Assembly: GCA_017302135.1 (NCBI GenBank)
Contig: JAFLDZ010000030.1
Location: 1-34,271, forward strand
Reading direction: 5' to 3'
DNA: 34,271 nt
DNA from: Lysobacterales bacterium
GTDB taxonomy: Bacteria; Pseudomonadota; Gammaproteobacteria; Xanthomonadales; Xanthomonadaceae
Positions 1-8,093 of this stretch are shown piece by piece. Below the pieces are notes generated by a model that worked only from the letters and a program-made list of their open reading frames with translations, was not told the origin of the DNA and ran no database searches. The position numbers and the translations under genes are program-made. Each line of letters begins with the position of its first letter. Within the stretch, counting starts at the first letter, position 1.

Positions 1-112
1 ATCAACGTCGGGGGCTGGAATGGCTGCGGCGCCGATGTGATTGGCCACCGCAGTTGTTGCAGACGTTGCGCAAAATCCTGGCGGCAATTCCGGAGTGAAA
101 ATGGAAAATAAG

Positions 113-141
113 TGGGGAGACCTTAGGCTTGAGCCCGCCTT
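113..141 (-). repeat. dispersed short repeat, copy 1
   Basis: Read on the minus strand this is AAGGCGGG, a six-base spacer, then the 15-mer CCTAAGGTCTCCCCA. The same two blocks in the same order occur at 17176-17205 on the plus strand. Both copies lie outside genes. I infer a small dispersed intergenic repeat. Bases 1-233 otherwise hold no gene I can support. Confidence 0.5.
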
Positions 142-233
142 GCGCTCTGATGGCGCATCGAATCTTCACGTCCCAGGCGACGTGGGGTGCGGCCAAACCC
201 GCATCGAAAGCGGAAAGGGCCTCGCCGTGCTGC

Positions 234-620
234 TTACGGGATCGTGATCGTGCTGGACTGCGACCACCATGCTGCCTGTAGTACGTTGTTTACCGCAACG
301 CGATGAACGCAGGTCGCGTACATGCGTTCGCCTCGATGGTACTGCTGCGCCAATTCGGCATATCCGTTTACTGGGCCATAAGTGTTTTGCCGCGAGATAT
401 AAGGTCCAGTTGCGGCCGTACCCCAGCCGGGAACGACGAGATAGCATTGCGTGCTGATCCAGCTTGATAAGACCGTGTTCTTCGTATAGCCATGCCCTAC
501 GATCATCGAGCCGTCTGTGCGGATGTAGCTTGCGCCAGAGTATGTGGCGGCCAGCGCCATGCCCATCACGAGCATGCCGACAAGAGCGAGCCCTGCCTTG
601 AACGGTGCCTTCGTATTCAT
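234..620 (-). CDS. small secreted protein of unknown function
   Basis: This encodes 128 residues. The N-terminus (MNTKAPFKAGLALVGMLVMG then MALAATYSGA) is a clear Sec signal peptide with probable cleavage after ALA near residue 24, so the mature protein of about 100 residues should be periplasmic or extracellular. The start at 620 is chosen because an AAGGA ribosome site lies eight bases upstream; a longer reading to 677 has no such site and would bury the signal peptide. The mature part is rich in Tyr, Ser and Thr and has two cysteines (STQCYL and YATCVH) that could form a disulphide. I recognise no family. It is transcribed away from the lipoprotein gene at 940. Confidence 0.65.
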   Translation of the reverse strand: MNTKAPFKAGLALVGMLVMGMALAATYSGASYIRTDGSMIVGHGYTKNTVLSSWISTQCYLVVPGWGTAATGPYISRQNTYGPVNGYAELAQQYHRGERMYATCVHRVAVNNVLQAAWWSQSSTITIP

Positions 621-939
621 GAGATTGATCCTTGTATCTCGATGGTATTTGAGAAGATGGCGCGATCCGGTGCCCACTGCTTACGGTATTTGAAAACGAT
701 TCTTTTTGCGGGATTTTCGGTATTCCGTTTGCGATTCTGCACAGGATGAAGACGCCGAACCCAAGATGCGCCGCCACTTTTGAGGTGTCAACCCGCAAAG
801 CGCGCTTGAGCCCGCCCCACCGCTGCCATTCGATTGTTTTTTCTTATCGTGCGCCCCCTTTTTGCAGGCGATCCGATCGCGTATAAAGGCGCTGCGGATT
901 TTTAACCGTACGTCACAAAAACCAAAGGGGAGCAAGTCA
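621..939. other. divergent intergenic region
   Basis: About 320 bases separate two divergent starts (620 minus and 940 plus), so promoters for both should lie here. On the plus strand TATAAA at 882-887 is preceded by TTTGCA at 861-866, but the 15-base spacing is short, so this is only a weak promoter candidate. No gene is supported here. Confidence 0.4.
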
Positions 940-1554
940 ATGTCCATGTCTTTCCGCATCACCCATGCGGCGCGTCTGCTCGCGCTCGCGACCATGATGA
1001 TCGCAGGCCTCAGCGGCTGCATTTCCATGAAATCCTACGTCGATCCGGCGCTGCCGAAGGCGGGCAAGGGCGATCTGGTGGTCGCGCCCGAGCCCAAGCC
1101 GGTGCAGGTCCTGTTCGAATTCCGCAGCAAGGGTGCGGCCAACGCTGCGGCGACCTCGCAGATCCGTCCCCGGGTGGTCGCGGTCGCGGCCGAATCCGGT
1201 CTGTTCAAGGAAATCGCCAGTGCGGGCGACGCGCCGTCCGGCGGTGTGCTGAAGGTGATGATCGACAATGTCGCGATCACCGATAACGCAGCGGCCAAGG
1301 GCTTCGGCACCGGCCTCACCTTCGGCCTCGTCGGCTCGATGGTCACCGATGGTTACGTGTGCACGATGACCTACACCCGCGACGGCAAAGCCACCGAAAC
1401 GACGGTCAAGCACGCGATGCATTCCACGATCGGCAACAAGGCCGGTCCGGAAGGCCTGACCCCGATGACGCCGGCCGATGCGGTGAACGTGATCATGGAC
1501 CAGCTGATCTGGAACGGGCTGAAAGAGCTGTCCAGCAAAGGCGCGTTCGAGTAA
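940..1554 (+). CDS. putative outer-membrane lipoprotein
   Basis: This encodes 204 residues. A basic N-terminus and hydrophobic stretch are followed by the lipobox L-S-G-C near residue 27, so the protein should be lipidated by Lgt/LspA and anchored in the envelope. The start at 940 has AAGGGGAG about eight bases upstream. The mature domain begins with a Pro/Lys-rich linker and continues as a mixed alpha/beta domain containing SGGVLKVMIDNVAITDN and a Gly-rich hydrophobic hairpin (GFGTGLTFGLVGS). I do not recognise a characterised family. It lies six bases upstream of a second lipoprotein gene, so the two are very probably cotranscribed. A decayed relative of its central segment is found at 7915-8050. 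Confidence 0.75.
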   Translation: MSMSFRITHAARLLALATMMIAGLSGCISMKSYVDPALPKAGKGDLVVAPEPKPVQVLFEFRSKGAANAAATSQIRPRVVAVAAESGLFKEIASAGDAPSGGVLKVMIDNVAITDNAAAKGFGTGLTFGLVGSMVTDGYVCTMTYTRDGKATETTVKHAMHSTIGNKAGPEGLTPMTPADAVNVIMDQLIWNGLKELSSKGAFE

Positions 1555-1560
1555 ACCCGC

Positions 1561-2139
1561 ATGCGCCCGTCCATCCATCTGCTGATCTGCGGCGCTCTGC
1601 TCGCCGCCCTTGCCGGCTGCGTCAGCACGCCGGCACTCACCTACCAGCCCAGCATCGACAACACCGAGCGCCTGCTGTCCGATCGGGACAAGCTGGATGT
1701 CGGTCGTTTCGATGCGGCCGCCGGTGTCGAGAACCGCCGTCTCGGCATGCGCGGTTCCTCGCTCAACGGAGGCAGCGACGGCACGTTCGCCACGTACCTG
1801 AAAGATGCGCTGGCCACCGAGCTTCGCGAAGCCGGCCGATTCCAGCCGATGGCGGCGACCGTCGTCAGCGGACGGCTGGTCGAAAACCGGATGAGCGCTG
1901 CCGGCGCCAGTCAGGGCAAAGCGACGTTGGCGGCGGATTTCGTCGTCACCCGTGGCGGCGAACAGGTGTACACGCGCACGATCCGCATCGAGAACACGTG
2001 GGAATCCTCGTTCATCGGTGCGATCGCCATTCCGGCCGCGATCACGGGTTATTCGGCGTCCGTCCAGAAGCTGCTGGGCGAGCTGTTCGCCGATCCCGAA
2101 TTCCGGCGCGCGACGCACGCGGGTGCGATCGCCAATTGA
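1561..2139 (+). CDS. putative lipoprotein, second of a pair
   Basis: This encodes 192 residues. The N-terminus MRPSIHLLICGALLAALAGC carries a lipobox (L-A-G-C, Cys20). The mature part has an early Arg/Asp-rich segment, a TFATYLKDALATELREAGRF helix and a closing hydrophobic segment (FIGAIAIPAAITGY). The layout, in which a short helix feeds a small alpha/beta domain with a glycine/alanine-rich hairpin, parallels the preceding lipoprotein, so the two may be distant paralogues acting in one envelope complex; that is inference. The start codon follows the upstream stop by only six bases, which suggests translational coupling. No characterised family recognised. Confidence 0.72.
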   Translation: MRPSIHLLICGALLAALAGCVSTPALTYQPSIDNTERLLSDRDKLDVGRFDAAAGVENRRLGMRGSSLNGGSDGTFATYLKDALATELREAGRFQPMAATVVSGRLVENRMSAAGASQGKATLAADFVVTRGGEQVYTRTIRIENTWESSFIGAIAIPAAITGYSASVQKLLGELFADPEFRRATHAGAIAN

Positions 2140-2156
2140 AAGACCGTTGCACAGGT

Positions 2157-2197
2157 GTCGGGGTGGGCTTTGCATGAGCCCACTCCGACGCCGTTTT
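2157..2197. terminator. bidirectional terminator between convergent genes
   Basis: A 13-bp stem with one G-T wobble (2157-2169 with 2177-2189, seven-base loop) is followed on the plus strand by a CCGTTTTAT stretch. It sits between the lipoprotein stop at 2139 and the convergent operon ending at 2288, as expected for a shared terminator. Confidence 0.65.
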
Positions 2198-2234
2198 ATC
2201 GCTTCAACCCGAACACGCTGAGCAACGCCGAGCG

Positions 2235-2268
2235 CGAATGGTGTGGCTCGCTGCGCTCACCGCCACCG
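2235..2268. repeat. solo degenerate copy of the terminal inverted repeat family
   Basis: This segment (core CGCTGCGCTCACCGCCACC) matches the right-hand terminal repeat of the elements at 17296-17440 and 21761-21903 apart from a few changes. No partner arm is visible nearby. It lies just beyond the end of the minus-strand operon. Confidence 0.55.
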
Positions 2269-2287
2269 GACGTGTTGCCGGTGCTGC

Positions 2288-2554
2288 TCAGGAAGACTCG
2301 TCGCTGATCCGCTGGACGCGTGCGCGGTATGCGCCCACGTTGTCGCCGTCGATGCGCGTCTGCTGGGTGCCTTCGATCTCGCCGACCTTGGTGTCCAACT
2401 CCGACCCCGTGACCGGCTGCGCCTCGACCTTGGTCTCGTGCTCGAAGCCGTGCGACTTGTCGGTGTTGCGGTAATACCGGTACAGGGTCCAGTACAGCGC
2501 AGTCGCGCCGACCGGGCCGGCCGCCAGCAGCCAGAGTCCGCCGTCGTCGCTCAT
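2288..2554 (-). CDS. small single-pass membrane protein
   Basis: This encodes 88 residues. Residues 6-26 form one membrane segment (LWLLAAGPVGATALYWTLY) followed by a polar, acidic tail of about 60 residues, probably cytoplasmic given the basic YRYYRN stretch after the helix. The start ATG at 2554 overlaps the TGA of the upstream zinc-ribbon gene as ATGA, a classic coupling arrangement, and it is the last gene of the three-gene operon that starts at 5036. No family is recognised; the tight coupling suggests it partners the zinc-ribbon membrane protein. A reading extended upstream in this frame would run antiparallel inside the zinc-ribbon gene's reading frame and is not credible. Confidence 0.72.
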   Translation of the reverse strand: MSDDGGLWLLAAGPVGATALYWTLYRYYRNTDKSHGFEHETKVEAQPVTGSELDTKVGEIEGTQQTRIDGDNVGAYRARVQRISDESS

Positions 2555-3867
2555 GAGGAACCTGCCAGGATCGCGATGGCGATGGTTTCGAGGATGGTGC
2601 CGACGGTGAGCGCGGCCAGCAGCAGTTTCCACTGCTGCACCGGCACGCTGCCCATGGTCTCGCCGGTGCGGCCGTTGACCGCGATGTAGTGCAGCATGCC
2701 GCCTTTGGCGCCGGGCTGGTGGTACGAGTACAGCCAGACCGGCAGATACATCGAGACCCAGCGCGTGCCGTGGACGTCGAGTTTTTCCCGTTCCCAGCGC
2801 ACGCCGCGATCGTAGCGGCGCACCGAGGCCTCGACCTTGGCGCGGGCGATCGACAGCAACTGGTCTTCCAGGCGCGGTTGCAGGTGATCGACGTTGCTGT
2901 TGCGCTTCTCCGAGGTGAAGCCCGACAGGTATGACGCATTCCACTTCACCGCGTTCTTGGTGTCGAACGGCAGGATGGTGTTGATGATGTTGTTGGTGTT
3001 GACGCGCACGTCCAGATTGCCGCGTTCGGTGGACGATTCCAGCGGCAGGTCGTCGACGGTGAAATCGACGTGACGTTGCACCCGGTAGATGTCGGCGTCG
3101 TAGTAGGTCTTCTTGTTGTTGTCGGTGCCGCGCGTGTATTGGCGGGTCTTGATCTCGCCCTTGCCCGCGACGTCGGCGCTAGCGTTGCCGTCGACGATCA
3201 TGTACGGCAGGTACACGCCGACGACGTTCTCGGGCGTGAACTGTTCCTTGAATTCCTTCAGCGCAAACAGCCGCCGCTTGTCGACGAACTGGCGGATGCG
3301 CGCGACCGCGTCGTCCTTCTTGATGTGGAAGGGCAGCACCGCGTCGGGCACCGCGCCGTTGGCGACCTGCTCGTTCACGCCGAACACGTGGCGGCACCAG
3401 TGGCAGCGCGCGGTCATCGCGCTTTCGGTGTTGACCGTGACCTCGGCGCCGCAGCCGGTGCATTTGAAGGTCATCAGCACGGCGGCGTCGGCGGCGATGT
3501 CGCGCGCGCCCGAGGCGATGACCGTGCCCTTGAGCTGGTCGATGCCTTCGCCGAATCCGAAGAGTTCTTCGACCCGCGCGCCGTCCCATTCGTTGCGGCA
3601 GTACAGGCAGACCAGCAGGTCGGTGCCGAGCTTGTGGCGGATGTCGGTCGAGCCGCATTTCGGACAGCGGTTGAGGCCGTCGCTGAGCTCGGCCGCGGCG
3701 GTGTCGATGGCGACCGGATCGGGCGCCTCCAATTCCTCGCGGATCGCGTCGGGCAGGGTGGCCGGGTCGATCGGCAGGCTGCCGGGCAACGGCGGCACGT
3801 CCTGCGGCGAACCCGGGCCGTTGACGGGCTGTGCCGGCAACGGCGGAGGGGTCTTGGGGTCGGACAT
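2551..3867 (-). CDS. double zinc-ribbon, C-terminally anchored membrane protein (YdjG-like)
   Basis: This encodes 438 residues. After a Pro-rich start (residues 1-45) come two zinc ribbons: Cys68/Cys71 with Cys87/Cys90 (TFIIB/primase-type CPKCGS...CLYC), and Cys136/Cys139 with Cys155/Cys158 (CTGCG...CHWC). Residues 170-400 form a beta-rich domain with YLPYMIVDG and YLPVWLYSY motifs and VNGRTGETMGS near 395. A hydrophobic segment at about 409-434 is a C-terminal membrane anchor. This arrangement resembles Bacillus YdjG-type proteins, which sit beside an SPFH protein and help tether PspA at stressed membranes; that role is inferred. The gene follows the SPFH gene by 20 bases and overlaps the next gene by four. 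No pspA is visible in this window. Confidence 0.8.
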   Translation of the reverse strand: MSDPKTPPPLPAQPVNGPGSPQDVPPLPGSLPIDPATLPDAIREELEAPDPVAIDTAAAELSDGLNRCPKCGSTDIRHKLGTDLLVCLYCRNEWDGARVEELFGFGEGIDQLKGTVIASGARDIAADAAVLMTFKCTGCGAEVTVNTESAMTARCHWCRHVFGVNEQVANGAVPDAVLPFHIKKDDAVARIRQFVDKRRLFALKEFKEQFTPENVVGVYLPYMIVDGNASADVAGKGEIKTRQYTRGTDNNKKTYYDADIYRVQRHVDFTVDDLPLESSTERGNLDVRVNTNNIINTILPFDTKNAVKWNASYLSGFTSEKRNSNVDHLQPRLEDQLLSIARAKVEASVRRYDRGVRWEREKLDVHGTRWVSMYLPVWLYSYHQPGAKGGMLHYIAVNGRTGETMGSVPVQQWKLLLAALTVGTILETIAIAILAGSS

Positions 3868-3887
3868 GGTCGCGGCGCGCCTGCGGT

Positions 3888-5036
3888 TTAGAGGCCCAGC
3901 GCCTTGGCCTTGAGCGCGTCGTAGTCGTCCTGGGTGATCAGGCCGAGGTCGAGCATCTCCTTGGCTTTCTTCAGCTTGGCGACCGGGTCATCCGCAGCGG
4001 GCGCGGCGGGCGCCACCGGCTGCTGCATGCTTCCGACGCCGAGCATGCCCGAGGCCATGCCCACGCCCACCAGGCCGGCGGCGCCACCATTCTCTCCGGC
4101 GGACTGGATGCCCTGAGCGACGCTGGCCTGCAGGTTGGAATTGCCGCGCGAACCGGACAGCGCGTCGGCGCGCTGCACGGTCTTCAGCAATTCGCGGGTG
4201 TTCGCGTCGTACTCGATCGAGACGATGGCGGTCTTGACGATGGCCAGGCCGCGATCGGACTTCCACTGGTAGCCCTGTTCGACCGCATCGGACAGGCTTT
4301 TCGCGAAGCCGAGCGAATCCTGCTGCAGCTTGGTGATGCGATTGCCCTTGCTGGGATCGTTCGTGTACAGGCTGAAGGCGGGCGCGAGCGAACCGACCAC
4401 TTCGTTGAACAACTGGCTGGCGGCGGCGTTCTCGTGGTCGGTGAAATCGAAGACCTGGCCGGGCTGCAGATAGCTGGCCGGCACGAAATTCTTCACGAAC
4501 AGGATCGGATCGACGATCTTCAGCGTGTACGAGCCGCGCGTGACCGCGCCGACCTGGGTGTTGAGGAAACCGTCGTCCCAGTAGATCTCGGACTGCGTAC
4601 CGAAACGGTTGTCCGGCAGTTCCTTCAGCGAGACGAAGAACGCAGCCTGCTGCGAACCCGGCTGGCCGCCGAACTTGAAGCGTTCCCAGCTCTGCGTGAT
4701 CAGCGGGCTGACGATGCCGTCGCCGGCGAAGATGGACTTCGAGTTGAGGTCGTCCGACCGCCACTCGTAGCCGCCGGGCTCGGCGACGAAGCCGGTGATC
4801 TTGCCGTCCTGGAACAGCAGCAGCCCGTAGCCCTCGGGCACGACGATCTTCGAACCGTTGGTGATGATGTTGGAGGAGCCGCTGGTGTTGGAGCCGCGCC
4901 CGGCATTGGTGCCCTGCGGGACCGCCGCGAACAGCGCTGCCGTGGACGGCAGGCCGGCCGGCACCGTGTAGAAGTCCTTCCACTGGTCCGCGAACATGCC
5001 GCCGACCGCACCCGTGACCGCCTGTACAAGACCCAT
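3888..5036 (-). CDS. SPFH-domain protein with C-terminal SHOCT motif (YdjI-like)
   Basis: This encodes 382 residues and starts at MGLVQAVTGAVGGMFADQWK, with GGAGAG about eight bases upstream. Residues 60-310 correspond to the SPFH/band-7-related family once labelled virion core protein (KIVVPEGYGLLLFQDGKITG, later DPILFVKNFVPASY). These proteins form oligomeric membrane-associated scaffolds. A Gly/Ala/Pro-rich linker leads to a SHOCT motif at the end (KLKKAKEMLDLGLITQDDYD), a short helical module found at the C-termini of many such proteins. The operon order SPFH, zinc ribbon, small membrane protein resembles the ydjGHI stress-membrane module. It is the first gene, so the promoter should lie just beyond 5036. 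Confidence 0.82.
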   Translation of the reverse strand: MGLVQAVTGAVGGMFADQWKDFYTVPAGLPSTAALFAAVPQGTNAGRGSNTSGSSNIITNGSKIVVPEGYGLLLFQDGKITGFVAEPGGYEWRSDDLNSKSIFAGDGIVSPLITQSWERFKFGGQPGSQQAAFFVSLKELPDNRFGTQSEIYWDDGFLNTQVGAVTRGSYTLKIVDPILFVKNFVPASYLQPGQVFDFTDHENAAASQLFNEVVGSLAPAFSLYTNDPSKGNRITKLQQDSLGFAKSLSDAVEQGYQWKSDRGLAIVKTAIVSIEYDANTRELLKTVQRADALSGSRGNSNLQASVAQGIQSAGENGGAAGLVGVGMASGMLGVGSMQQPVAPAAPAADDPVAKLKKAKEMLDLGLITQDDYDALKAKALGL

Positions 5037-5140
5037 GACTACTCTCCGCGATTCGTGGCCGGGCGCCATGCCCGCCATGCTGGCGAACTATACACGCGCC
5101 GACGTCGCGCGAATGGCCGGCGGCAGGGCGCGTTGCGACC

Positions 5141-5635
5141 TCAACCGCGCCTCGCCGCCTCGATGGCGGCGACATCGATCTTGCGCATCGTCATCATCGC
5201 CTCGAAGGCGCGTTTGGCGACCGCCGGGTCGGGGTCGGTGTAGGCTTCGATGAGGACGCGCGGGGTGATCTGCCACGACAGGCCCCAGCGGTCCTTGCAC
5301 CAGCCGCATTCGCTTTCCTGGCCGCCGTTGCCGACGATCGCGTCCCACAGTCGATCCGTTTCGGCCTGATCGTCGGTGGCCACCTGGAACGAGAACGCTT
5401 CGCTGTGCTTGACCATCGGCCCGCCGTTCAAGCCAAGGCACGGAATGCCCAGCACGGTGAACTCGACCGTCAGCACGTCGCCCTGCTGGCCGGAAGGGTA
5501 ATCGCCCGGCGCGTGATGCACGGCCGTGACCGCGCTGTCGGGGAAGGTCTCCGCGTAGAACGTCGCGGCATCGAGCGCGGCGCCGTCGAACCAGAGGCAG
5601 ATCGTGTTCTTGGGGATCGTACTGGTGGGAGCCAT
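5141..5635 (-). CDS. VOC-superfamily (PhnB-like) protein
   Basis: This encodes 164 residues, the usual size of the PhnB/3-demethylubiquinone-methyltransferase-like branch of the vicinal-oxygen-chelate fold. Visible family features are the opening NTICLWFDGAALDAATFYAE, the middle LTVEFTVLGIPCLGLNGGP and the closing CGWCKDRWGLSWQITPRVL. The fold is two repeated beta-alpha-beta-beta-beta modules that usually bind a small ligand or metal; the substrate is unknown for this branch. The start has AGGAGA eight bases upstream. It is transcribed divergently from the M13 peptidase at 5846. Confidence 0.85.
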   Translation of the reverse strand: MAPTSTIPKNTICLWFDGAALDAATFYAETFPDSAVTAVHHAPGDYPSGQQGDVLTVEFTVLGIPCLGLNGGPMVKHSEAFSFQVATDDQAETDRLWDAIVGNGGQESECGWCKDRWGLSWQITPRVLIEAYTDPDPAVAKRAFEAMMTMRKIDVAAIEAARRG

Positions 5636-5845
5636 GTCGCGTTCTCCTGTGTCGAGTGGGTCGGTCCACGGTGGGGTCGATTATCGTGATCCGTTTGTAT
5701 GGCGGTGTGAAGTCGATGGGATTCACCTTGCGGCGGTCGGCGCTACTGCATCGGCGAGAATCGTCCCCGTCCGCATGACCTCCGGCGCTTGCCCGCCAGC
5801 CGTCCGGTGGGCAAAGTCGCGGATTGTCCTGCCGTAGAGACATCC

Positions 5846-7891
5846 ATGACCCGATCGATTCCCTCCCTCCGCATCGTGCTGCTGTCGGCGGCGCTGGTCT
5901 TTTCTATCGGTAACATTTCCGCCGCCAACGCGCCGAAGGATTTCCTGGCGGCGCATCTGGATACGTCGGCGGATCCGGGCGTGGACTTCTTCCAGTACGC
6001 GAACGGCGGCTGGCTGAAGGCGCATCCGATTCCCGCGTCCGAATCCACCTGGGGCATCGGCAACGAGGTCGACAACGAGCTGTACACGCGCCTGCGGACG
6101 ATCAGCGAATCGGCGGCGCTGATGAAAACCGCGCGCGGCAGCGATCAGCAGAAGATCGGCGATTTCTGGTCCACGGCGATGGACGCGGAGAAGGCGGATC
6201 GCCTCGGCGCGCATCCGCTGGATGCGGAGCTGGCGCGGATCGATGCGATCGATTCGCCGGCCGGCGCGATCGACGCGGCGTTCGCGTTCAAACCCATCGG
6301 CGTGGGCGTGCTGTTCCGCTTCGGCGTGGGTCAGGACGACAAGGACAGCGCGACGATGGCGGTGCAGGTACGGCAGGGCGGTCTGGGCCTGCCGGAGCGG
6401 GATTTCTATTTCAATCCGGAAGCGGGCGTGGCGAAGATCCGCGCGGACTATGTCGATCACATCGCGCGCACCTTCGCGCTGCTCGGCCGCGAACCGCAGG
6501 CCGCGAAAGCCACGGCCACACAAGTGATGGCGTTCGAGACCGCGCTGGCGCAGGCCTCGCGCAGGCTCGAAGACCTGCGGGATCCCGAGAAGAACTACAA
6601 CAAACTGACGCCTGCGGAGTTCACCGCGAAATACACGCCATCGATCGACTGGGCCGCGCGTCTCGCCGCATGGGGCGTGAAACCGGATTACCTGCTGGTG
6701 GGGCAGCCCGAATTCTTCGCCGCCGAAGATCGCCTGCTGCGCGAGACGCCGCTGCCGGTGCTGCGGGATTACCTGCGCTATCACCTGGTCGACGACTACG
6801 CGACGTATCTGTCGTCCGCGTTCGATGCCGAGCATTTCCGCTTCCACGGTCAGGCGATGTCGGGGCAGAAGGAACAGCGCCCGCGCTGGAAGCGTGCGCT
6901 CGATGAGCAGAACGACGCGCTGGGCATGGTGCTGGGCCGCATCTTCGTCAAGGAATACTTTCCCGCCGCCTCCAAGCAGCGCTACACGGCGATGGTCGAA
7001 GCGATCCGTGGCACCTTCCGCGACCGCATCCAGCGTCTCGACTGGATGGGCGACGACACCAAGACCAGAGCGCTGGCCAAGCTGGCGGCGGTGACGCCCA
7101 AGGTCGGTTATCCGGACACGTGGAAGGATTATTCCGCGCTGGTCATCGGCCGCGATTCCTACGCCGCCAACGTGATGGCCGCCGCGCGTTGGCGGTTCCG
7201 GGACAATCTCTCGAAGTTCGGCAAGCCGGTGGACCGCACCGAATGGGAGATGACGCCGCAGACCTACAACGCCTACTACAACCCGTCCAACAACGAGATC
7301 GTGCTGCCGGCGGCGATCTTCATGGTGCCCGGCGTGCCGGATGCGCAGGTGGATGACGCGGTGGCCTACGGTTATGTCGCCGCCAGCACGATCGGCCACG
7401 AGATCACCCACGGCTTCGACGACGAAGGCCGCCAGTACGACATGCAGGGCAACTTGTCCGGCTGGTGGACGCAAGAGGACACCGATCGTTTCAACGTCGC
7501 CGCGCAGAAGATGGTGGCGCAGTTCGACGCCTACGAGCCGCTGCCGGGCCTGCACATCAACGGCAAGGCCAGCCTCGGCGAGAACATCGCCGACTACGGC
7601 GGCGTACTGCTCGGTCTCGAAGCGTTCGAGAAGACCGGGCAATACAAGGCCGGCAAGAAGATCGGCGGACTGACGCCGGTGCAGCGCTACTTCCTGGGCT
7701 ACGCGCTGGGCTGGATGAGCCAGCAGCGCGAGCAGCGCCTGCGTCAACGCCTGCTCTCGGATGTGCATGCGCCCGCGAAATGGCGCGTCCTGGGGCCGAT
7801 GTCGAACATCCCCGCATTCTACGAAGCGTTCGGGGTGAAGCCAGGCCAGCCGATGTGGCGTGCGCCGGAGGATCGCGTGCGGATCTGGTAA
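5846..7891 (+). CDS. M13-family zinc endopeptidase (neprilysin/PepO type), exported
   Basis: This encodes 681 residues, typical for bacterial M13. A signal peptide covers residues 1-27 (PSLRIVLLSAALVFSIGN, then ISAANA). The N-terminal M13 domain runs to about residue 430 and contains DPGVDFFQYANGGWLK. The catalytic domain carries HEITH at 518-522 (zinc ligands His518 and His522, catalytic Glu519) and GENIADYGG from 578, whose Glu579 is the third zinc ligand. The NAYYNPSNNEIVLPAAI substrate-binding stretch precedes the HEITH, and the protein ends in the conserved VRIW. It should act in the periplasm or outside on short peptides. The start at 5846 is preferred over 5789 because the signal peptide then begins correctly, although the ribosome site is weak. 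Confidence 0.92.
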   Translation: MTRSIPSLRIVLLSAALVFSIGNISAANAPKDFLAAHLDTSADPGVDFFQYANGGWLKAHPIPASESTWGIGNEVDNELYTRLRTISESAALMKTARGSDQQKIGDFWSTAMDAEKADRLGAHPLDAELARIDAIDSPAGAIDAAFAFKPIGVGVLFRFGVGQDDKDSATMAVQVRQGGLGLPERDFYFNPEAGVAKIRADYVDHIARTFALLGREPQAAKATATQVMAFETALAQASRRLEDLRDPEKNYNKLTPAEFTAKYTPSIDWAARLAAWGVKPDYLLVGQPEFFAAEDRLLRETPLPVLRDYLRYHLVDDYATYLSSAFDAEHFRFHGQAMSGQKEQRPRWKRALDEQNDALGMVLGRIFVKEYFPAASKQRYTAMVEAIRGTFRDRIQRLDWMGDDTKTRALAKLAAVTPKVGYPDTWKDYSALVIGRDSYAANVMAAARWRFRDNLSKFGKPVDRTEWEMTPQTYNAYYNPSNNEIVLPAAIFMVPGVPDAQVDDAVAYGYVAASTIGHEITHGFDDEGRQYDMQGNLSGWWTQEDTDRFNVAAQKMVAQFDAYEPLPGLHINGKASLGENIADYGGVLLGLEAFEKTGQYKAGKKIGGLTPVQRYFLGYALGWMSQQREQRLRQRLLSDVHAPAKWRVLGPMSNIPAFYEAFGVKPGQPMWRAPEDRVRIW

Positions 7892-7914
7892 GCGGGAGCG
7901 ACAGGATCGAAGCC

Positions 7915-8050
7915 ACGCCCGGTGGTGTTCTGAGCGTGATGATCGAGAATGTCGCGAGCACCGACCCGGCGTCGAAAACCATCGTCAGCGGGCCGGCGTG
8001 CTTGATGCCCAAGGCCACACGACGCCTTGCTGGCGTGCTGGGCCACCCCT
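7915..8050 (+). pseudogene. decayed fragment of a lipoprotein paralogue
   Basis: A translated fragment here reads PGGVLSVMIENVASTDPASK and continues into a degraded stretch. It aligns with SGGVLKVMIDNVAITDNAAA of the lipoprotein encoded at 940-1554, and the nucleotide resemblance is obvious over about 55 bases before it fades. No signal peptide, lipobox, start codon with ribosome site, or C-terminal domain remains, so I read it as a gene remnant in the roughly 200-base gap after the M13 peptidase. Chance similarity is unlikely given the ungapped match, but its exact limits are uncertain. Confidence 0.55.
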
Positions 8051-8093
8051 TCGAGTGCATGGAAAACGGCGCTCGTCCCAGTCCCTTTGACGG

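Noticed and set aside
2..196. Short open frame at the left edge
   Set aside because: No ribosome site and no motif; it runs through the short dispersed repeat.
5723..7768. A 681-codon open frame opposite the M13 peptidase
   Set aside because: It is rich in Arg, His and Leu with no domain; the opposite strand encodes an intact M13 enzyme with all catalytic residues.
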